Of a stretch of 64,000 nucleotides of DNA, positions 51,102-63,084 are shown one piece after another. Made by a program: the position numbers and the translations under genes. The first letter of the stretch is position 1, and each line of letters opens with the position of its first letter. Source of the stretch: Lysobacter sp. Root76 (lineage in GTDB: Bacteria; Pseudomonadota; Gammaproteobacteria; Xanthomonadales; Xanthomonadaceae); NCBI RefSeq assembly GCF_001428685.1, contig NZ_LMIK01000001.1, positions 1,070,899 to 1,134,898 of the forward strand, written 5' to 3'. Below the pieces are notes generated by a model. The model did no database searches. It worked only from the letters and a program-made list of their open reading frames with translations, and was not told the DNA's origin.

Positions 51102-52172
51102 ATGCCGCATCGGATCCAGGAGACGCCGCGCGCCGACATCGCCCTGATGTCGCCGAATCTGCTGTGGGGGCTGTTCCGCAGCGCGGAGGAACTCGGCGTG
51201 TCCAGCGCCGACTGGCTGCAGGGCACCGGCCTCAGCCGCGCCCAGATCGACGACCCCGGCGTGCGCCTGCCCGACCGCCAGACCGCGATCGTGGTCGAAC
51301 GCGCGCTGCGGGTGCTGCCGCCGTCGATCGGCCTGGACCTGGGGGCGCAGCAGAACGTCGGCAACTTCGGCCTGCTCGGCCTGGCGATGACCACCGCCGC
51401 CACCTTCGGCGAGGCGATCGCGCTGGGCCTGCGCTTCACGCCCGTGGTCGGCAGCCTGATGCGCTTCGTCGAAAGCGCGGCCGCACCGGGCGAGATCGCC
51501 CTGGCCGGCGAGATGATCGTGGCGATCCCGGCGATCCATCGCTTCGTCTGCGAGGAGTTCTTCGCCAGCTGCCTGGCCTTGGCGCGCGGACTGGTCGGCG
51601 CGGAGCTACGGCCGCTGCGCCTGGAGTTCAACTATCCGGCGCCCGACTACGCCGAGCGCTACGCCCAGGTGTTCGAATGCCCGGTCGCGTTCGACCAGCC
51701 GCAGGACCGCTTGGTGCTGGACGAGCGCTGGCTGGCGCATCCGCTGAGCACCCACAACCCGATCGCGGCACGCCAGGTGCTGGAGCTGCTGCGCGCACAG
51801 ATGCCGGCGACCCAGTCCCCCGGCGAAACCACCGCCGCGGTCGAGCGCCTGCTGCGCGCGCAACTGGCGAGCGACCCCAAGCTGGCCGACATCGCCGCGC
51901 AGTTGCACGTCAGCGAGCGCACCCTGCGCCGCCAGCTCAGCGCCGAGGGCACGCGTTACAACGCGCTGCACGACCGGCTACGGATCGATCAGGCCTATGC
52001 GCTGTTGCGCGACCGCGAACGGCCGATCGCCGGCGTCGCCGCGGCGATCGGCTACAAGGACCCGCGCGAATTCCGTCGCGCGTTCAAGCGCCTGACCGGC
52101 AGCACGCCGCGCGAGGCGCGCGAGCGGCTGCTGGACGAAGCGATGCCGCGCAAAGCGCTGCCGCCCGCCTGA
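51102..52172 (+). CDS. AraC-family transcriptional regulator
   Basis: A 356-residue regulator. The N-terminal about 200 residues match the arabinose-operon-regulator-type sensor domain of the OruR/ArgR group (GLDLGAQQNVGNFGLLGLAMTTAATFGEAI). The C-terminal about 100 residues hold two helix-turn-helix motifs: LADIAAQLHVSERTLRRQLSAEGT and the second with IAGVAAAIGYKDPREFRRAFKRLTGSTP. It is divergent from the beta-helix/diheme/receptor genes and is the likely regulator of that module. Effector is unknown. Confidence 0.92.
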   Translation: MPHRIQETPRADIALMSPNLLWGLFRSAEELGVSSADWLQGTGLSRAQIDDPGVRLPDRQTAIVVERALRVLPPSIGLDLGAQQNVGNFGLLGLAMTTAATFGEAIALGLRFTPVVGSLMRFVESAAAPGEIALAGEMIVAIPAIHRFVCEEFFASCLALARGLVGAELRPLRLEFNYPAPDYAERYAQVFECPVAFDQPQDRLVLDERWLAHPLSTHNPIAARQVLELLRAQMPATQSPGETTAAVERLLRAQLASDPKLADIAAQLHVSERTLRRQLSAEGTRYNALHDRLRIDQAYALLRDRERPIAGVAAAIGYKDPREFRRAFKRLTGSTPREARERLLDEAMPRKALPPA

Positions 52173-52193
52173 GCGCGGCGCGGCGGCGGTCGC

Positions 52194-52577
52194 TCAGTCG
52201 AGCACCATGATCGCGTCGACCTCGAAGCCGACGCCGCGCGGCAGCGCCGAGACCTGCACGGTCGAACGCGCGGGGTACGGCGCGTTGAAGTACTCGCCCA
52301 TCACCGCATTGACCTGGCCGAAGTGCCCCAGGTCGGTGAGGAACAGGCCCAGGCGGACGACGTTCTCGAGCGAACCGCCGGCGGCTTCGCAGACGGCCTT
52401 GAGGTTGCTGAAGGCGCGGTGCGCCTGCGCCTCGATGTCGCCTTCGATGACCAGGCCGGTGGCCGGGTCCAGCGGAATCTGGCCGGAGAGATAGACGGTG
52501 TCGCCGACGCGCACGGCCTGCGAGTACGGGCCGATCGCGGCGGGAGCCTTGTCGGTGTGGACGATCTGTCGGGACAT
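52194..52577 (-). CDS. ridA: RidA-family reactive intermediate/imine deaminase
   Basis: A 127-residue trimeric YjgF/RidA protein that hydrolyses reactive enamines from PLP enzymes. [20 protein letters not shown] at 17-36 and the catalytic arginine in [15 protein letters not shown] are intact, with the terminal E-x-D-A-I-M-V element. It ends 21 bp after the AraC gene stop on the opposite strand (convergent). The start at 52577 is preceded by a suitable GGGATTCC region. Confidence 0.95.
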   Translation of the reverse strand: MSRQIVHTDKAPAAIGPYSQAVRVGDTVYLSGQIPLDPATGLVIEGDIEAQAHRAFSNLKAVCEAAGGSLENVVRLGLFLTDLGHFGQVNAVMGEYFNAPYPARSTVQVSALPRGVGFEVDAIMVLD

Positions 52578-52645
52578 GGGCGGAATCCTGTAGGGAGAGC
52601 CAGGGGGGAAAGCAGGAATGCTAAGGCGTTTGCGCCGACCGCGTC

Positions 52646-54283
52646 TCAGCCGCGGTAGCCGCTGCTGATCGGATAACGGCGCTCGCGGCCGAAGGCGCGG
52701 TGCGAGACCTTGGGCCCGGGCGCGGCCTGGTGCCGCTTCCACTCGCTGATCCGCACCAGACGCAGCACCCGATCGACGGTGTCGGCGGCGAAACCCGCGG
52801 CGACGATCTCGTCGCGCGACTGCTCCTGGTCGACGTGGCGCAGCAGGATCGCGTCGAGCACGTCGTAAGGCGGCAGCGAGTCCTGATCCTTCTGGTTGTC
52901 GCGCAATTCGGCCGAGGGCGGACGGTCGATCACGCCCGGCGGAATCAGCGGCTCGCCGGCGACCGCATTGCGCCAGCGCGCCAGGTCGTAGATCTCGGTC
53001 TTGTACAGATCCTTGATCGGCGCGTATCCGCCGCACATGTCGCCGTAGATGGTGGCGTAGCCGACCGCGTACTCGCTCTTGTTGCCGGTGGTCAGCAGCA
53101 GCCCGCCGAACTTGTTGCTCAGCGCCATCAGCAGCGCGCCGCGGGTGCGCGACTGCAGGTTTTCCTCGGTCACATCGACCGGTTTGCCGGCGAATACCTC
53201 GGCCAGGGCATCCAGATAGCCCTGGAACGGCTTCTCGATCGGCAGCGCGATCAGGCGTACGCCCTGCGCCCGGCACTGCTCGGCGGCGAGATCGTTGGAC
53301 AGGCCGGCGGTGTAGCGCGAAGGCATGCGCACCGCGGTGACCTTGTCGGCGCCCAATGCGTCGACCGCGATCGCCAGCACCAGCGAGGAGTCGATGCCGC
53401 CGGACAGGCCCAGCCAGACCGAGTCGAAGCCGTTCTTGCGGCAGTAGTCGCGGGTGCCGCGCACCACCGCGCGCCAGGCCAGGGAATCGCGGCCGTCGTC
53501 GCCCTCTTCCGGCCAGGCCACCGGCGCGAACGCGCGCGTGGCGGCGTCGTAGTCGGCGACCAGCCAGTGGTCCTCGAACGCGCGCGCAGCGTTGTGCACG
53601 CGTCCGCCGCCGTCGGCGAGCACCGAGGCGCCGTCGAACACCAGCGCGTCCTGGCCGCCGACCACGTTGAGATAGGCCAGCGCGCAACCGCTTTCGCGCA
53701 CGCGCTGGGCGATCAGGGCATCGCGCTGGGCGTGCTTGTCGCGCTCGAACGGCGAAGCGTTGGGCACCAGCACCAGTTCGGCGCCGGCCGCGGCGGTCGC
53801 GGCCAGCGGCTCGGGGAACCACAGGTCCTCGCAGATCACCAGCCCGACCGGCACGCCCTTGACCTCGAATACGCAGCTTTCGCCGTCGGGGTCGACATCG
53901 AAGTACCGGCGCTCGTCGAACACCGCGTAGTTGGGCAACTCGCGCTTGCGGTAGGTGGCGTGGACGCGTCCGTCGCGCAGCACGCTGGCGGCGTTGTAGA
54001 CCACCGCACCGGCCGCCTGCGGCCAGCCGATCACGGCGGTGATGCCGTTGGTGGTGGCGGCGATGCGCAACAAGGCGGCCTCGCAGTCGGCCAGGAAGCT
54101 CGGGCGCAGCAGCAGGTCTTCGGGCGGATAGCCGCTGATCGCCAGTTCCGGGAACAGCACCACGTCGGCGCGATGCTCGTCGCGCGCCTGCGCGATCATC
54201 TGCGCGATGCGTTCGGCGTTGCGCTCGACGGCGCCGACCGGAAAGTCGAATTGGGCCAGGGCGATGCGGAGAATCTGGGACAT
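52646..54283 (-). CDS. nadE: Glutamine-dependent NAD(+) synthetase
   Basis: Last step of NAD synthesis: amidation of NaAD using glutamine. The 545-residue enzyme fuses an N-terminal nitrilase-type glutaminase (E46, K113, C151 triad, in [21 protein letters not shown] and VICEDLW) to an NAD synthetase domain with P-loop SGGIDSS (294-300). [18 protein letters not shown] and [20 protein letters not shown] complete the synthetase. It is separated from ridA by 68 bp; the two may be co-transcribed. Confidence 0.97.
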   Translation of the reverse strand: MSQILRIALAQFDFPVGAVERNAERIAQMIAQARDEHRADVVLFPELAISGYPPEDLLLRPSFLADCEAALLRIAATTNGITAVIGWPQAAGAVVYNAASVLRDGRVHATYRKRELPNYAVFDERRYFDVDPDGESCVFEVKGVPVGLVICEDLWFPEPLAATAAAGAELVLVPNASPFERDKHAQRDALIAQRVRESGCALAYLNVVGGQDALVFDGASVLADGGGRVHNAARAFEDHWLVADYDAATRAFAPVAWPEEGDDGRDSLAWRAVVRGTRDYCRKNGFDSVWLGLSGGIDSSLVLAIAVDALGADKVTAVRMPSRYTAGLSNDLAAEQCRAQGVRLIALPIEKPFQGYLDALAEVFAGKPVDVTEENLQSRTRGALLMALSNKFGGLLLTTGNKSEYAVGYATIYGDMCGGYAPIKDLYKTEIYDLARWRNAVAGEPLIPPGVIDRPPSAELRDNQKDQDSLPPYDVLDAILLRHVDQEQSRDEIVAAGFAADTVDRVLRLVRISEWKRHQAAPGPKVSHRAFGRERRYPISSGYRG

Positions 54284-54305
54284 GGGGGCTCGGTCGGCAG
54301 GAAGG

Positions 54306-54677
54306 TCAGCGCGGGCTCACGGCGTCGCGGCTCAAAGCGGCGTGGCTCAAAGCGGCGTGGATCTGCTCCAGCACCGCATCGGTCCGCGCCAGGACGTCAT
54401 TGTTCCAGAATCTGAGGACACGGTAGCCGCAGGCGGCGAGGAAGCGGGTCCGCCCCGGGTCGGCGCCGGAATCCGCGTGTAGGCCGCCATCGACTTCGAC
54501 GACCACGCTGCGTTCGATGCAGGCGAAATCGGCGACGTAGGGGCCGACCGGGTGCTGGCGGCGGAACTTGCAGCCCATCAGCGCCCGGTTGCGCAGATGG
54601 AACCACAGGCGATGCTCGGCGTCGGTCATGCTCCGGCGCAGGCGGCGTGCGCAGTCGCGTTTCTGGTCTGGGCGCAT
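54306..54677 (-). CDS. DUF559 endonuclease-fold protein
   Basis: A 123-residue protein of the Vsr-like PD-(D/E)xK family. RRSMTDAEHRLWFHLRNRALMGCKFRRQHP and VVVEVDGGLHAD carry the usual fold; the family motif E-x-D-G-x-Q-H has Leu for Gln here (GGLH), so activity is uncertain. The C-terminus (AALSHAALSRDAV) is encoded by a 15-bp tandem repeat, CTCAAAGCGGCGTGG twice at 54331-54360. It ends just past nadE on the same strand, 22 bp away, and starts next to the repeat array. Such small DUF559 genes are often acquired. Confidence 0.8.
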   Translation of the reverse strand: MRPDQKRDCARRLRRSMTDAEHRLWFHLRNRALMGCKFRRQHPVGPYVADFACIERSVVVEVDGGLHADSGADPGRTRFLAACGYRVLRFWNNDVLARTDAVLEQIHAALSHAALSRDAVSPR

Positions 54678-54750
54678 CCTTGCGCTCCTTGGGGCTGGTT
54701 GGGGTTACAGCTTCTTGGTTTGCGGGCTGGGGCTGTATCGGAAAGGGCCG

Positions 54751-55133
54751 CCCTCACCCCAACCCCTCTCCCGCGAACGGGAGAGGGGCTAAGCCGCAGC
54801 GGTGGGTAGGAATTTGGGAAGGCGACGCGCATGTACAGCAGACGATGCGCTAGAAGCCAACCCTCACCCCAACCCCTCTCCCGCGAGCGGGAGAGGGGCT
54901 AAGCTGCAGCGATAGGTGGGGGCTTCGGGAAGCCGGCGCGCATGTACGGCAGACGATGCGCTAGAAGCCGACCCTCACCCCAACCCCTCTCCCGCGAGCG
55001 GGAGAGGGGCTAAGCCGCAGCGGTGGGTGGGATTTCGGGAAGGCGGCGCGCGCGCGCGGCAGACGATGCGCTAAAACCAAGCCCAGCGCCCTGAGCCCCT
55101 CTCCCGCTCGCGGGAGAGGGGTTGGGGTGAGGG
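54751..55133. repeat. Array of three direct and one inverted family A repeat elements
   Basis: Three direct copies begin at 54751, 54861 and 54972, period 110-111 bp. Each starts CCCTCACCCCAACCCCTCTC, then a CTCCCGCGAGCGGGAG palindrome, and then a less conserved about 70-bp spacer ending in GACGATGCGCTA. A final inverted copy ends GGGGTTGGGGTGAGGG (55133), so the array has inverted ends. It fills the 530-bp gap between the DUF559 gene and the sucD terminator; no gene seen. Confidence 0.9.
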
Positions 55134-55162
55134 CCGCCCGCCGACACACCCCCAGAAAGCGA

Positions 55163-55186
55163 AAAGGCCGCCCGAAGGCGGCCTTT
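55163..55186 (-). terminator. Rho-independent terminator of sucCD
   Basis: A perfect 10-bp stem AAAGGCCGCC/GGCGGCCTTT with a minus-strand TTCG loop, then TTTTCGCTTTC. It lies 24 bp past the sucD stop. Confidence 0.85.
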
Positions 55187-55209
55187 CCACAACAGCGTAG
55201 CGTCCCGGC

Positions 55210-56085
<876 letters not shown>

Positions 56086-56097
56086 GTCATTGGCCCC

Positions 56098-57264
<1,167 letters not shown>

Positions 57265-57537
57265 GCGTCACCGAGGGGAGTGAAAGACGTCCCGCGCGAA
57301 CAGCGGACCGTTGGACGGGCCAGCGCGAGGGGGCCGCATTGTCGCCCATCGCGGCTGGGCGAGCAAAACCGGCCCCGGCCGCGGCCCGCCCGGCCAGACC
57401 CGGCAAAGCCCGCCGCGCCGGCCCCGGAGCGCTCCCGGCGCGACCCGCTGCCGGCCGGCGCGAGGCCCCGGCGCGTGGGCGATCCGTGCACTTTCGCGCA
57501 TACTCGGTGCCATCCAGGTCCGAACAGGGACAGCCGC

Positions 57538-59154
57538 TTGCCGTCAGGTCTCGCCCCCGTCGCCGCCACCGATGCCGACCACGCGCTGCGCCGCGAGCTG
57601 TACTTCTTCACCCTGTACCGGCTGCTGGAAGCCGCCCTGCTGGCGCTGCTGGTGTTCGGACCGGCCCAGGTCCTGATCCGCGCCCCGACCCTGCCCCTGC
57701 TGGCCCGCGGCGTGGTCCTGGGCTACATGCTCGCGGCGATGCTGCTGTTCGTGTCCGGCCGCCGCGGCGACCTCCACACCCAGGCCCTGATCGGCATCAT
57801 CGTCGACCTGGCGGCCGGCATCCTGGCCCTGCACGCCCTGCCCGCGGCCGGCACCGGCATCGCCCTGATGCTGGTGTTCAACGTCGGCGCGGCGGCGCTG
57901 CTGCTGCGCATGCGCTACGGGCTGGGCATGGCCGCAGTCGCGGTGGCCCTGATCCTGGGCGAATACGCGCTCAGCGAGTACGCCGGCGGCAGCGAACGCG
58001 TGGTCGGCGAGCCGGCGATGTTCGCCCTGGGCTTCATGGCCATCGCCACCCTGACCAGCCTGCTCGGGCGCGAGATGCGCGCCAGCTCGGACCTGGCCGA
58101 ACGCCGCGGCGCCGAAGCCGCCAATTACGCCGAAATCAACGAGCTGATCATCCGCCGCATGCGCACCGGCGTGCTGCTGGTGGACGGCGAAGGCCGCCTG
58201 CGCCTGGCCAACGAGGCCGCGATGCTGCTGCTGGGCGACCCCGGCGAGCACTCCGAGCACAGTCACCGCAACCTGGCGATCGCGTCCCCGGAGCTGGCGC
58301 GCCGGCTCGGCCGCTGGCGCGCCGACGCCATCCCCGACGAGACCCCGCTGCAAATGGCGGCCGACCAGCCCGAGGTGGTGCCGCGCTTCACCCGCCTGCT
58401 CGCCGGCAGCGACCAGACCCTGATCTTCCTCGACGACACCTCGCTGGTCTCGCGCCGCGCCGAATCGATCACCCTGGCCGCGCTGGGCCGGTTCTCGGCC
58501 AGCCTGGCCCACGAAATCCGCAACCCGCTGGCGGCGATCAGCTATGCCGTGCAACTGCTGGAGGAGTCGCGCGACATCGCGGTGGCCGACCGCCGCCTGC
58601 TCGAGATCGTGCGCCAGCAGGGCACGCGCATGAACGGCATCGTCGAGAACGTGCTCGGCATGGCCCGGCGCGAACCGGCCAAGCCCGAGCATGTGGAGCT
58701 GGTCGGCTTCAACCGCCAGTTCGTCGACGAATACAACAGCAGCCACCCGATCGAACTCGACAGCCTGCGCGCGACCTCGACCCAGCCGCGGATCGCGGCC
58801 CTGGTCGACCCGCGCCAGCTGCATCAGGCCCTGACCGTGCTGGTGCACAACGCCCTGACCTACGGCCGCATGCCCGGCGAACCGGCGCGGGTGACCGTGC
58901 ATGCGTACCTGGACGCGAACGCGGTGCCGGTGATCGACGTGCTCGACCGCGGCCCCGGCATCCCCGAATCGGTGGCCGCGCGGCTGTTCCGGCCGTTCTT
59001 CACCACCTCCAGCCATGGCACCGGATTGGGGCTGTATATCGCCCGGGAACTGTGCCGGGCCAACCAGGCCTCGCTCGACTACGTACCCATGCCCGGCGGC
59101 GGCGGCTGCTTCCGGATCCACCTCTCAGGCACCAATGCCATGCTCCCGGCGTGA
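57538..59154 (+). CDS. pilS: Sensor histidine kinase PilS (type IV pilus)
   Basis: A 538-residue membrane kinase that controls PilR and thus pilin transcription. Six hydrophobic segments occupy about 25-180, a PAS-like domain is at about 200-300 (MRTGVLLVDGEGRLRLAN), the HisKA box LAHEIRNPLAAIS has H325, and the ATPase domain has N-box VHNALTYGRMPG, G1 DRGPGIP and GTGLGLYIA. The start is probably TTG at 57538, with AGGGAC upstream; a GTG at 57475 is an alternative. No ATG lies near the conserved start. pilR follows after 65 bp. Confidence 0.88.
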   Translation: MPSGLAPVAATDADHALRRELYFFTLYRLLEAALLALLVFGPAQVLIRAPTLPLLARGVVLGYMLAAMLLFVSGRRGDLHTQALIGIIVDLAAGILALHALPAAGTGIALMLVFNVGAAALLLRMRYGLGMAAVAVALILGEYALSEYAGGSERVVGEPAMFALGFMAIATLTSLLGREMRASSDLAERRGAEAANYAEINELIIRRMRTGVLLVDGEGRLRLANEAAMLLLGDPGEHSEHSHRNLAIASPELARRLGRWRADAIPDETPLQMAADQPEVVPRFTRLLAGSDQTLIFLDDTSLVSRRAESITLAALGRFSASLAHEIRNPLAAISYAVQLLEESRDIAVADRRLLEIVRQQGTRMNGIVENVLGMARREPAKPEHVELVGFNRQFVDEYNSSHPIELDSLRATSTQPRIAALVDPRQLHQALTVLVHNALTYGRMPGEPARVTVHAYLDANAVPVIDVLDRGPGIPESVAARLFRPFFTTSSHGTGLGLYIARELCRANQASLDYVPMPGGGGCFRIHLSGTNAMLPA

Positions 59155-59219
59155 TCTGGAGCACGCTTCCGGCTTGGCCGTGACGCACCCTTAAGCTATC
59201 GTGTCGGGCGGAGGACGCA

Positions 59220-60623
59220 ATGGCTGAAACTCGTAGTGCACTGGTGATCGACGACGAGCGCGATATTCGCGAGTTGCTGGTCATGACCTTGGGCCGCATG
59301 GGCCTGCGTTGCGACACCGCCTCCAGCGTTTCGGAGGCGCGCAGCCAGCTGTCCCGCAATCGCTACGATCTGTGCCTGACCGACATGCGCCTGCCCGACG
59401 GCTCGGGCCTGGAGTTGATCGCCGAGATCAGCCACAAGCATCCGGACACCCCCGTCGCCATGATCACCGCCTTCGGCAACGTCGAAGCCGCGGTCGAGGC
59501 GCTCAAGGCCGGCGCCTTCGATTTCGTCGCCAAGCCGGTCGAGCTGACCGTGCTGCGCGACCTGGTCCGGCACGCCCTGGAACTGAACGAGGGCCGCCGC
59601 AGCACCGCCGAGACCGTGGCCTCGCGCCTGTACGGCGAGTCGCCGGCGATGGCGAAACTGCGCCAGACCATCGGCAAGGTCGCGCGCAGCCAGGCCCCCG
59701 TCTACATCGCCGGCGAGTCCGGCGTGGGCAAGGAGCTGGTCGCCCGCACCATCCACGCCGAGGGCGGCCGCGCCAGCGGCCCGTTCGTGCCGGTCAACTG
59801 CGGCGCGATCCCGGCCGAGCTGATGGAAAGCGAGTTCTTCGGCCACAAGAAGGGCAGCTTCACCGGCGCCCACGCCGACAAGCCCGGCCTGTTCCAGGCC
59901 GCCGACGGCGGCACCCTGTTCCTGGACGAAGTCGCCGAGCTGCCGTTGCCGATGCAGGTCAAGCTGCTGCGCGCGATCCAGGAGAAGTCGATCCGCCCGG
60001 TCGGCGCCCAGGCCGAAGTCGTGGTCGACGTGCGCATCCTCTCAGCCACCCACAAGGACCTGGCCGCACTGGTCGCCGACGGCCGCTTCCGCCAGGACCT
60101 GTACTACCGCATCAACGTGATCGAGCTGCGCGTGCCGCCGCTGCGCGAGCGCCTGGACGACCTGCCCGGCCTGGCCAGCAAGGTGCTCGAGCGCCTCGCC
60201 AACGCCCAGGGCCGCCCGATCCCGCGCCTGGGCGACGACGCCCTCGAAGCGCTGCGCGCCTACGCCTTCCCGGGCAACGTGCGCGAGCTGGAGAACATCC
60301 TCGAACGCGCCCTGGCCCTGGCCGAAGGCGAACTGCTCAACGCCAGCGACCTGCGCCTGCCGCGCCTGTCGACCCAGGCCCCGGCGCCGGTCGCCGGCGC
60401 CCCCGCGGCTGCGGCCGCCGCGCCCGCGGGCGCCGACCCGCGCACGCTCAACCCGCGCGACACCTCGACCAGCGCCCTGCCCTCGTACATCGAGGAAATC
60501 GAACGCGCCGCGATCCAGCAGGCCTTGCAGGAAAACCGCTACAACAAGACCCGCACCGCCGCGGCGCTGGGCATCACCTTCCGCGCGCTGCGCTACAAGC
60601 TCAAGAAGCTCGGGATCGACTGA
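59220..60623 (+). CDS. pilR: Sigma-54-dependent response regulator PilR
   Basis: A 467-residue NtrC-type activator. Receiver domain with phospho-acceptor D55 ([11 protein letters not shown]); AAA+ domain with Walker A GESGVGKE (165-172), the sigma-54 contact loop as G-S-F-T-G-A (212-217), and [11 protein letters not shown]; then a Fis-type HTH at the C-terminus ([25 protein letters not shown]). An Ala/Pro-rich linker (about 385-415) joins the last two. Expected to activate the pilin gene at the right end of this window. Confidence 0.95.
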   Translation: MAETRSALVIDDERDIRELLVMTLGRMGLRCDTASSVSEARSQLSRNRYDLCLTDMRLPDGSGLELIAEISHKHPDTPVAMITAFGNVEAAVEALKAGAFDFVAKPVELTVLRDLVRHALELNEGRRSTAETVASRLYGESPAMAKLRQTIGKVARSQAPVYIAGESGVGKELVARTIHAEGGRASGPFVPVNCGAIPAELMESEFFGHKKGSFTGAHADKPGLFQAADGGTLFLDEVAELPLPMQVKLLRAIQEKSIRPVGAQAEVVVDVRILSATHKDLAALVADGRFRQDLYYRINVIELRVPPLRERLDDLPGLASKVLERLANAQGRPIPRLGDDALEALRAYAFPGNVRELENILERALALAEGELLNASDLRLPRLSTQAPAPVAGAPAAAAAAPAGADPRTLNPRDTSTSALPSYIEEIERAAIQQALQENRYNKTRTAAALGITFRALRYKLKKLGID

Positions 60624-60653
60624 GCCCCGCCGCCGCGCGCTGGCGCGGCGCAT

Positions 60654-61253
60654 TCAATCGCGACGGACGAACAGCGCCTGCAGTTCGTGGTGCGGGAACC
60701 AGTCGCCGATCTTGCGGACATCGCCCGGGAAATAGCGTGCGCGCTGCAGCGCGAAGCCGCTGCCGGCGACGATCGCCGGATCGGCCAGCATCGCGCGATC
60801 GACGAAGGTGCGGTGGGTGTCGTCGATGCGGTAACCGGCGCGGCCGGGCACGATCGCCAGTACGCGCCGCACACCGAGATCCCCCGCCGAACGCAACAAC
60901 CTCGACAGGATCGCCTCGGGGCCGATGAAGTGCTCCAGCACGTGGCTGATCACCATCGACTGGTAGCGCTGGCCGCGCAGCGGCGTCAGGCCCCAGTCGT
61001 CGGCGTAGCCGTCGTACCAGTCCACGTCCAGTCCGCGCGAACGGCAATGGGCGACGGTGGCGCGGTTGTACTCCAGGCCCTTGGATCCGGCCGGCAGGCG
61101 CTCCAGCAGTTCGCCGACGCCGCAACCGAAATCCAAGGTCGGCCCCTGCAACTGCGCGGCCGCGCTGCGCAGGTAGACGCGTCGGACCAGGCGCCGCAGC
61201 GCGCTGCGATCGGTCTGGTAGGCCGTGTAGCGCTGGTCGAATTCGCCGCTCAT
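60654..61253 (-). CDS. Class I SAM-dependent methyltransferase
   Basis: A 199-residue protein with motif I L-D-F-G-C-G-V-G-E-L-L (about 40-50), an acidic strand-2 end (GLEYN), and MVISHVLEHF, the typical post-II segment of ubiquinone/glycan-type methyltransferases. There is no membrane segment. First recognised member, by position, of a minus-strand cluster with two glycosyltransferases and a small EamA protein; the stop of the DPM1-like gene is directly adjacent (61254). A glycan or lipid carrier substrate is likely but inferred. Confidence 0.8.
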   Translation of the reverse strand: MSGEFDQRYTAYQTDRSALRRLVRRVYLRSAAAQLQGPTLDFGCGVGELLERLPAGSKGLEYNRATVAHCRSRGLDVDWYDGYADDWGLTPLRGQRYQSMVISHVLEHFIGPEAILSRLLRSAGDLGVRRVLAIVPGRAGYRIDDTHRTFVDRAMLADPAIVAGSGFALQRARYFPGDVRKIGDWFPHHELQALFVRRD

Positions 61254-62279
61254 TCATTCCTCGTCTGACGGCAACAAGGGATGCAGGGTGCGCTTGGGCA
61301 CCGAGGCGATGTCGTAGGCCAGGAACCCCAGCACCAGCTGGATGCCCACGATCACCTGCAGCGCCGCGAGCATGACGCTACCGGCCGAGGCGGTGACGCC
61401 GGTCAGGTAGGAGTCGAACCAGAACTTGGCGCCGAGCGCGGTGCCGACCAGCATGAACAGCGCGCCGAACGCGAGTTCGATCGAAGCCAGCGACAGATCG
61501 CGCAGGAAATAGTTGTAGAACACCCGCTTGAAGGTATTGCGCAGGTGCTTGAACAGGAAGTCGAACAAGATCTTGGAGATGCGCAGGTTGCTGGTCTCGG
61601 CGCCGTAGCGCGCGTCCATCGGCACGTCCACGACCACGGCGCGGACGATGTTGAGCCGGAACAGCATGTCGGTCTCGAAGAAATAGCGCCGGCTGATCTT
61701 GTGCAGCGGCAACTTGGCCACGACCTTGGCGTGGATCGCGGTGTAGCCGTTGGTCGGGTCGAACACGTCCCAGTAGCCGGACGAGATCTTGGTCATGAAC
61801 GACAGCATGGCGTTGCCGAAGATCCGCAGCCTCGGCATGCGCCCGATCTGGGCCAGGTCGTAGAAGCGATTGCCCTTGGTGTAGTCGGCGTCGCCGCGCA
61901 GGATCGGCCCGACTAGCTGCGGCAGCGCCGCACCGGCCATCTGGCCGTCGCCGTCCATCTTCACCACCACGTCGGCGCCGTCGGCGACCGCACGCTGGTA
62001 GCCGGCCATCACCGCGCCGCCGACGCCCAGGTTGACCTCGTTGAACAGCACCTGCACGCGCGGATCGCGGCATTCCTGTTCGACGTAGCGGCCGGACTGT
62101 TCGGGGCAGGCGTCGTCGACCACGTAGATGCGCCAGACCACGGCCGGCACGTCGTCGATCACTTCCAGGATGTGCTGGCGGACGCGGTGGCAAGGCACGA
62201 CCACCGCGATCCGCGGCGCGTCCTCGGCCAGCGCCTGCGGCAGCGCATTCAGGCCGATCCGGTCGGCGACCTGGCTCAT
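61254..62279 (-). CDS. Family 2 glycosyltransferase (dolichol-phosphate mannosyltransferase-like)
   Basis: A 341-residue protein. GT-A domain begins RIAVVVPCHR (about 23-32) and has nucleotide/metal motif MDGDGQM (D109, D111), with NLGVGGAVMAGYQRA. At the C-terminus two hydrophobic hairpins (about 268-320) anchor it in the inner membrane, as in GtrB/DPMS-type enzymes that transfer sugar to a polyprenyl phosphate. Start at ATG 62279 overlaps the stop of the next upstream gene by ATGA, so all are in one operon. Sugar and acceptor are unknown. Confidence 0.88.
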   Translation of the reverse strand: MSQVADRIGLNALPQALAEDAPRIAVVVPCHRVRQHILEVIDDVPAVVWRIYVVDDACPEQSGRYVEQECRDPRVQVLFNEVNLGVGGAVMAGYQRAVADGADVVVKMDGDGQMAGAALPQLVGPILRGDADYTKGNRFYDLAQIGRMPRLRIFGNAMLSFMTKISSGYWDVFDPTNGYTAIHAKVVAKLPLHKISRRYFFETDMLFRLNIVRAVVVDVPMDARYGAETSNLRISKILFDFLFKHLRNTFKRVFYNYFLRDLSLASIELAFGALFMLVGTALGAKFWFDSYLTGVTASAGSVMLAALQVIVGIQLVLGFLAYDIASVPKRTLHPLLPSDEE

Positions 62280-63073
62280 CGCTCCGCGCCCGCGTAGGAC
62301 AGCCGGTAGGCCCGCGCGAGCGTGCGCGCGATGGGCTTCGGCCACAGGGAATCGAACATCATCTGGTCCTCCGCCGCGCGCACCCCGTCGCGCACGCCCG
62401 CGCTGGTCTCGCTACCCGGATGGATGCGATGCAGCATCAACGACTCGCGAATGTACACGAACGCGCCGGGCTCCCGCGCGTAACGCACCCAGGCGTCCCA
62501 GTCCAGATTGACGCGCAGGTCTTCGCGGAAGCGGAACGGCGGCGAGCGCCGGGCCAGGGTCACCGAGGGGCACGGGATCGGGCAGCCGAAGCGCAGGGCA
62601 CGCAGCTTCGCGCCCGGCCGGGCGACGGCGTCGCGTCCCAGGAACGCCAGTTCCAGTAGCAGGCGCTTGATCCGCAGCATCGCGGTGGCGTCGCGGACCG
62701 CATCGCTGTCGGCCAGCAATTCGGCATAGCCCGTGAACAGCAGCGCCGCATCCGGTCGCGCCGCGGCAGCGTCCAGCGTGCGGCGGGTGAACTCGGGCAG
62801 ATAGATATCGTCCTGGTGCGCCACCGTAAGCCACGGCGTGTCGGCCTGGGCCAGGGCATGGTTCCAATCGCGGCCGATCCCGGCGTTGGGCGCATGCACG
62901 GCCAGCGTGGCGCCGTATTCGCGCGCGACTTCGGCCAGGCCGTCGTAGGGCGTGGAGGTGGCGATGAACAGACGCGAGGGCAGGCTCTGGCGCCGCAGCG
63001 ACTCCAGGCAATCGCGCAGGTGCGGAGAACGGCCGTAAGCCGGGACCACGAAGGAATGGAGCAGGTCAGACAT
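62276..63073 (-). CDS. Family 2 glycosyltransferase
   Basis: A 265-residue soluble GT-A enzyme. SFVVPAYGR opens the Rossmann half; the DxD-like metal site is H-Q-D-D (D88-D89 in VAHQDDIYLPEF); the acceptor half contains LDWDAWVRYAREPGAFVYI, common in rhamnosyl- and other hexosyltransferases. No transmembrane helix. Start at ATG 63073. Probably adds a sugar to the same glycan as the neighbouring GT; target not known. Confidence 0.85.
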   Translation of the reverse strand: MSDLLHSFVVPAYGRSPHLRDCLESLRRQSLPSRLFIATSTPYDGLAEVAREYGATLAVHAPNAGIGRDWNHALAQADTPWLTVAHQDDIYLPEFTRRTLDAAAARPDAALLFTGYAELLADSDAVRDATAMLRIKRLLLELAFLGRDAVARPGAKLRALRFGCPIPCPSVTLARRSPPFRFREDLRVNLDWDAWVRYAREPGAFVYIRESLMLHRIHPGSETSAGVRDGVRAAEDQMMFDSLWPKPIARTLARAYRLSYAGAER

Positions 63074-63084
63074 GGGTTCGGGGC

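Noticed and set aside
54751..55133. CRISPR array
   Set aside because: The period is 110 bp, copies are not identical, the spacers are related to each other, the last copy is inverted, and no cas gene is present.
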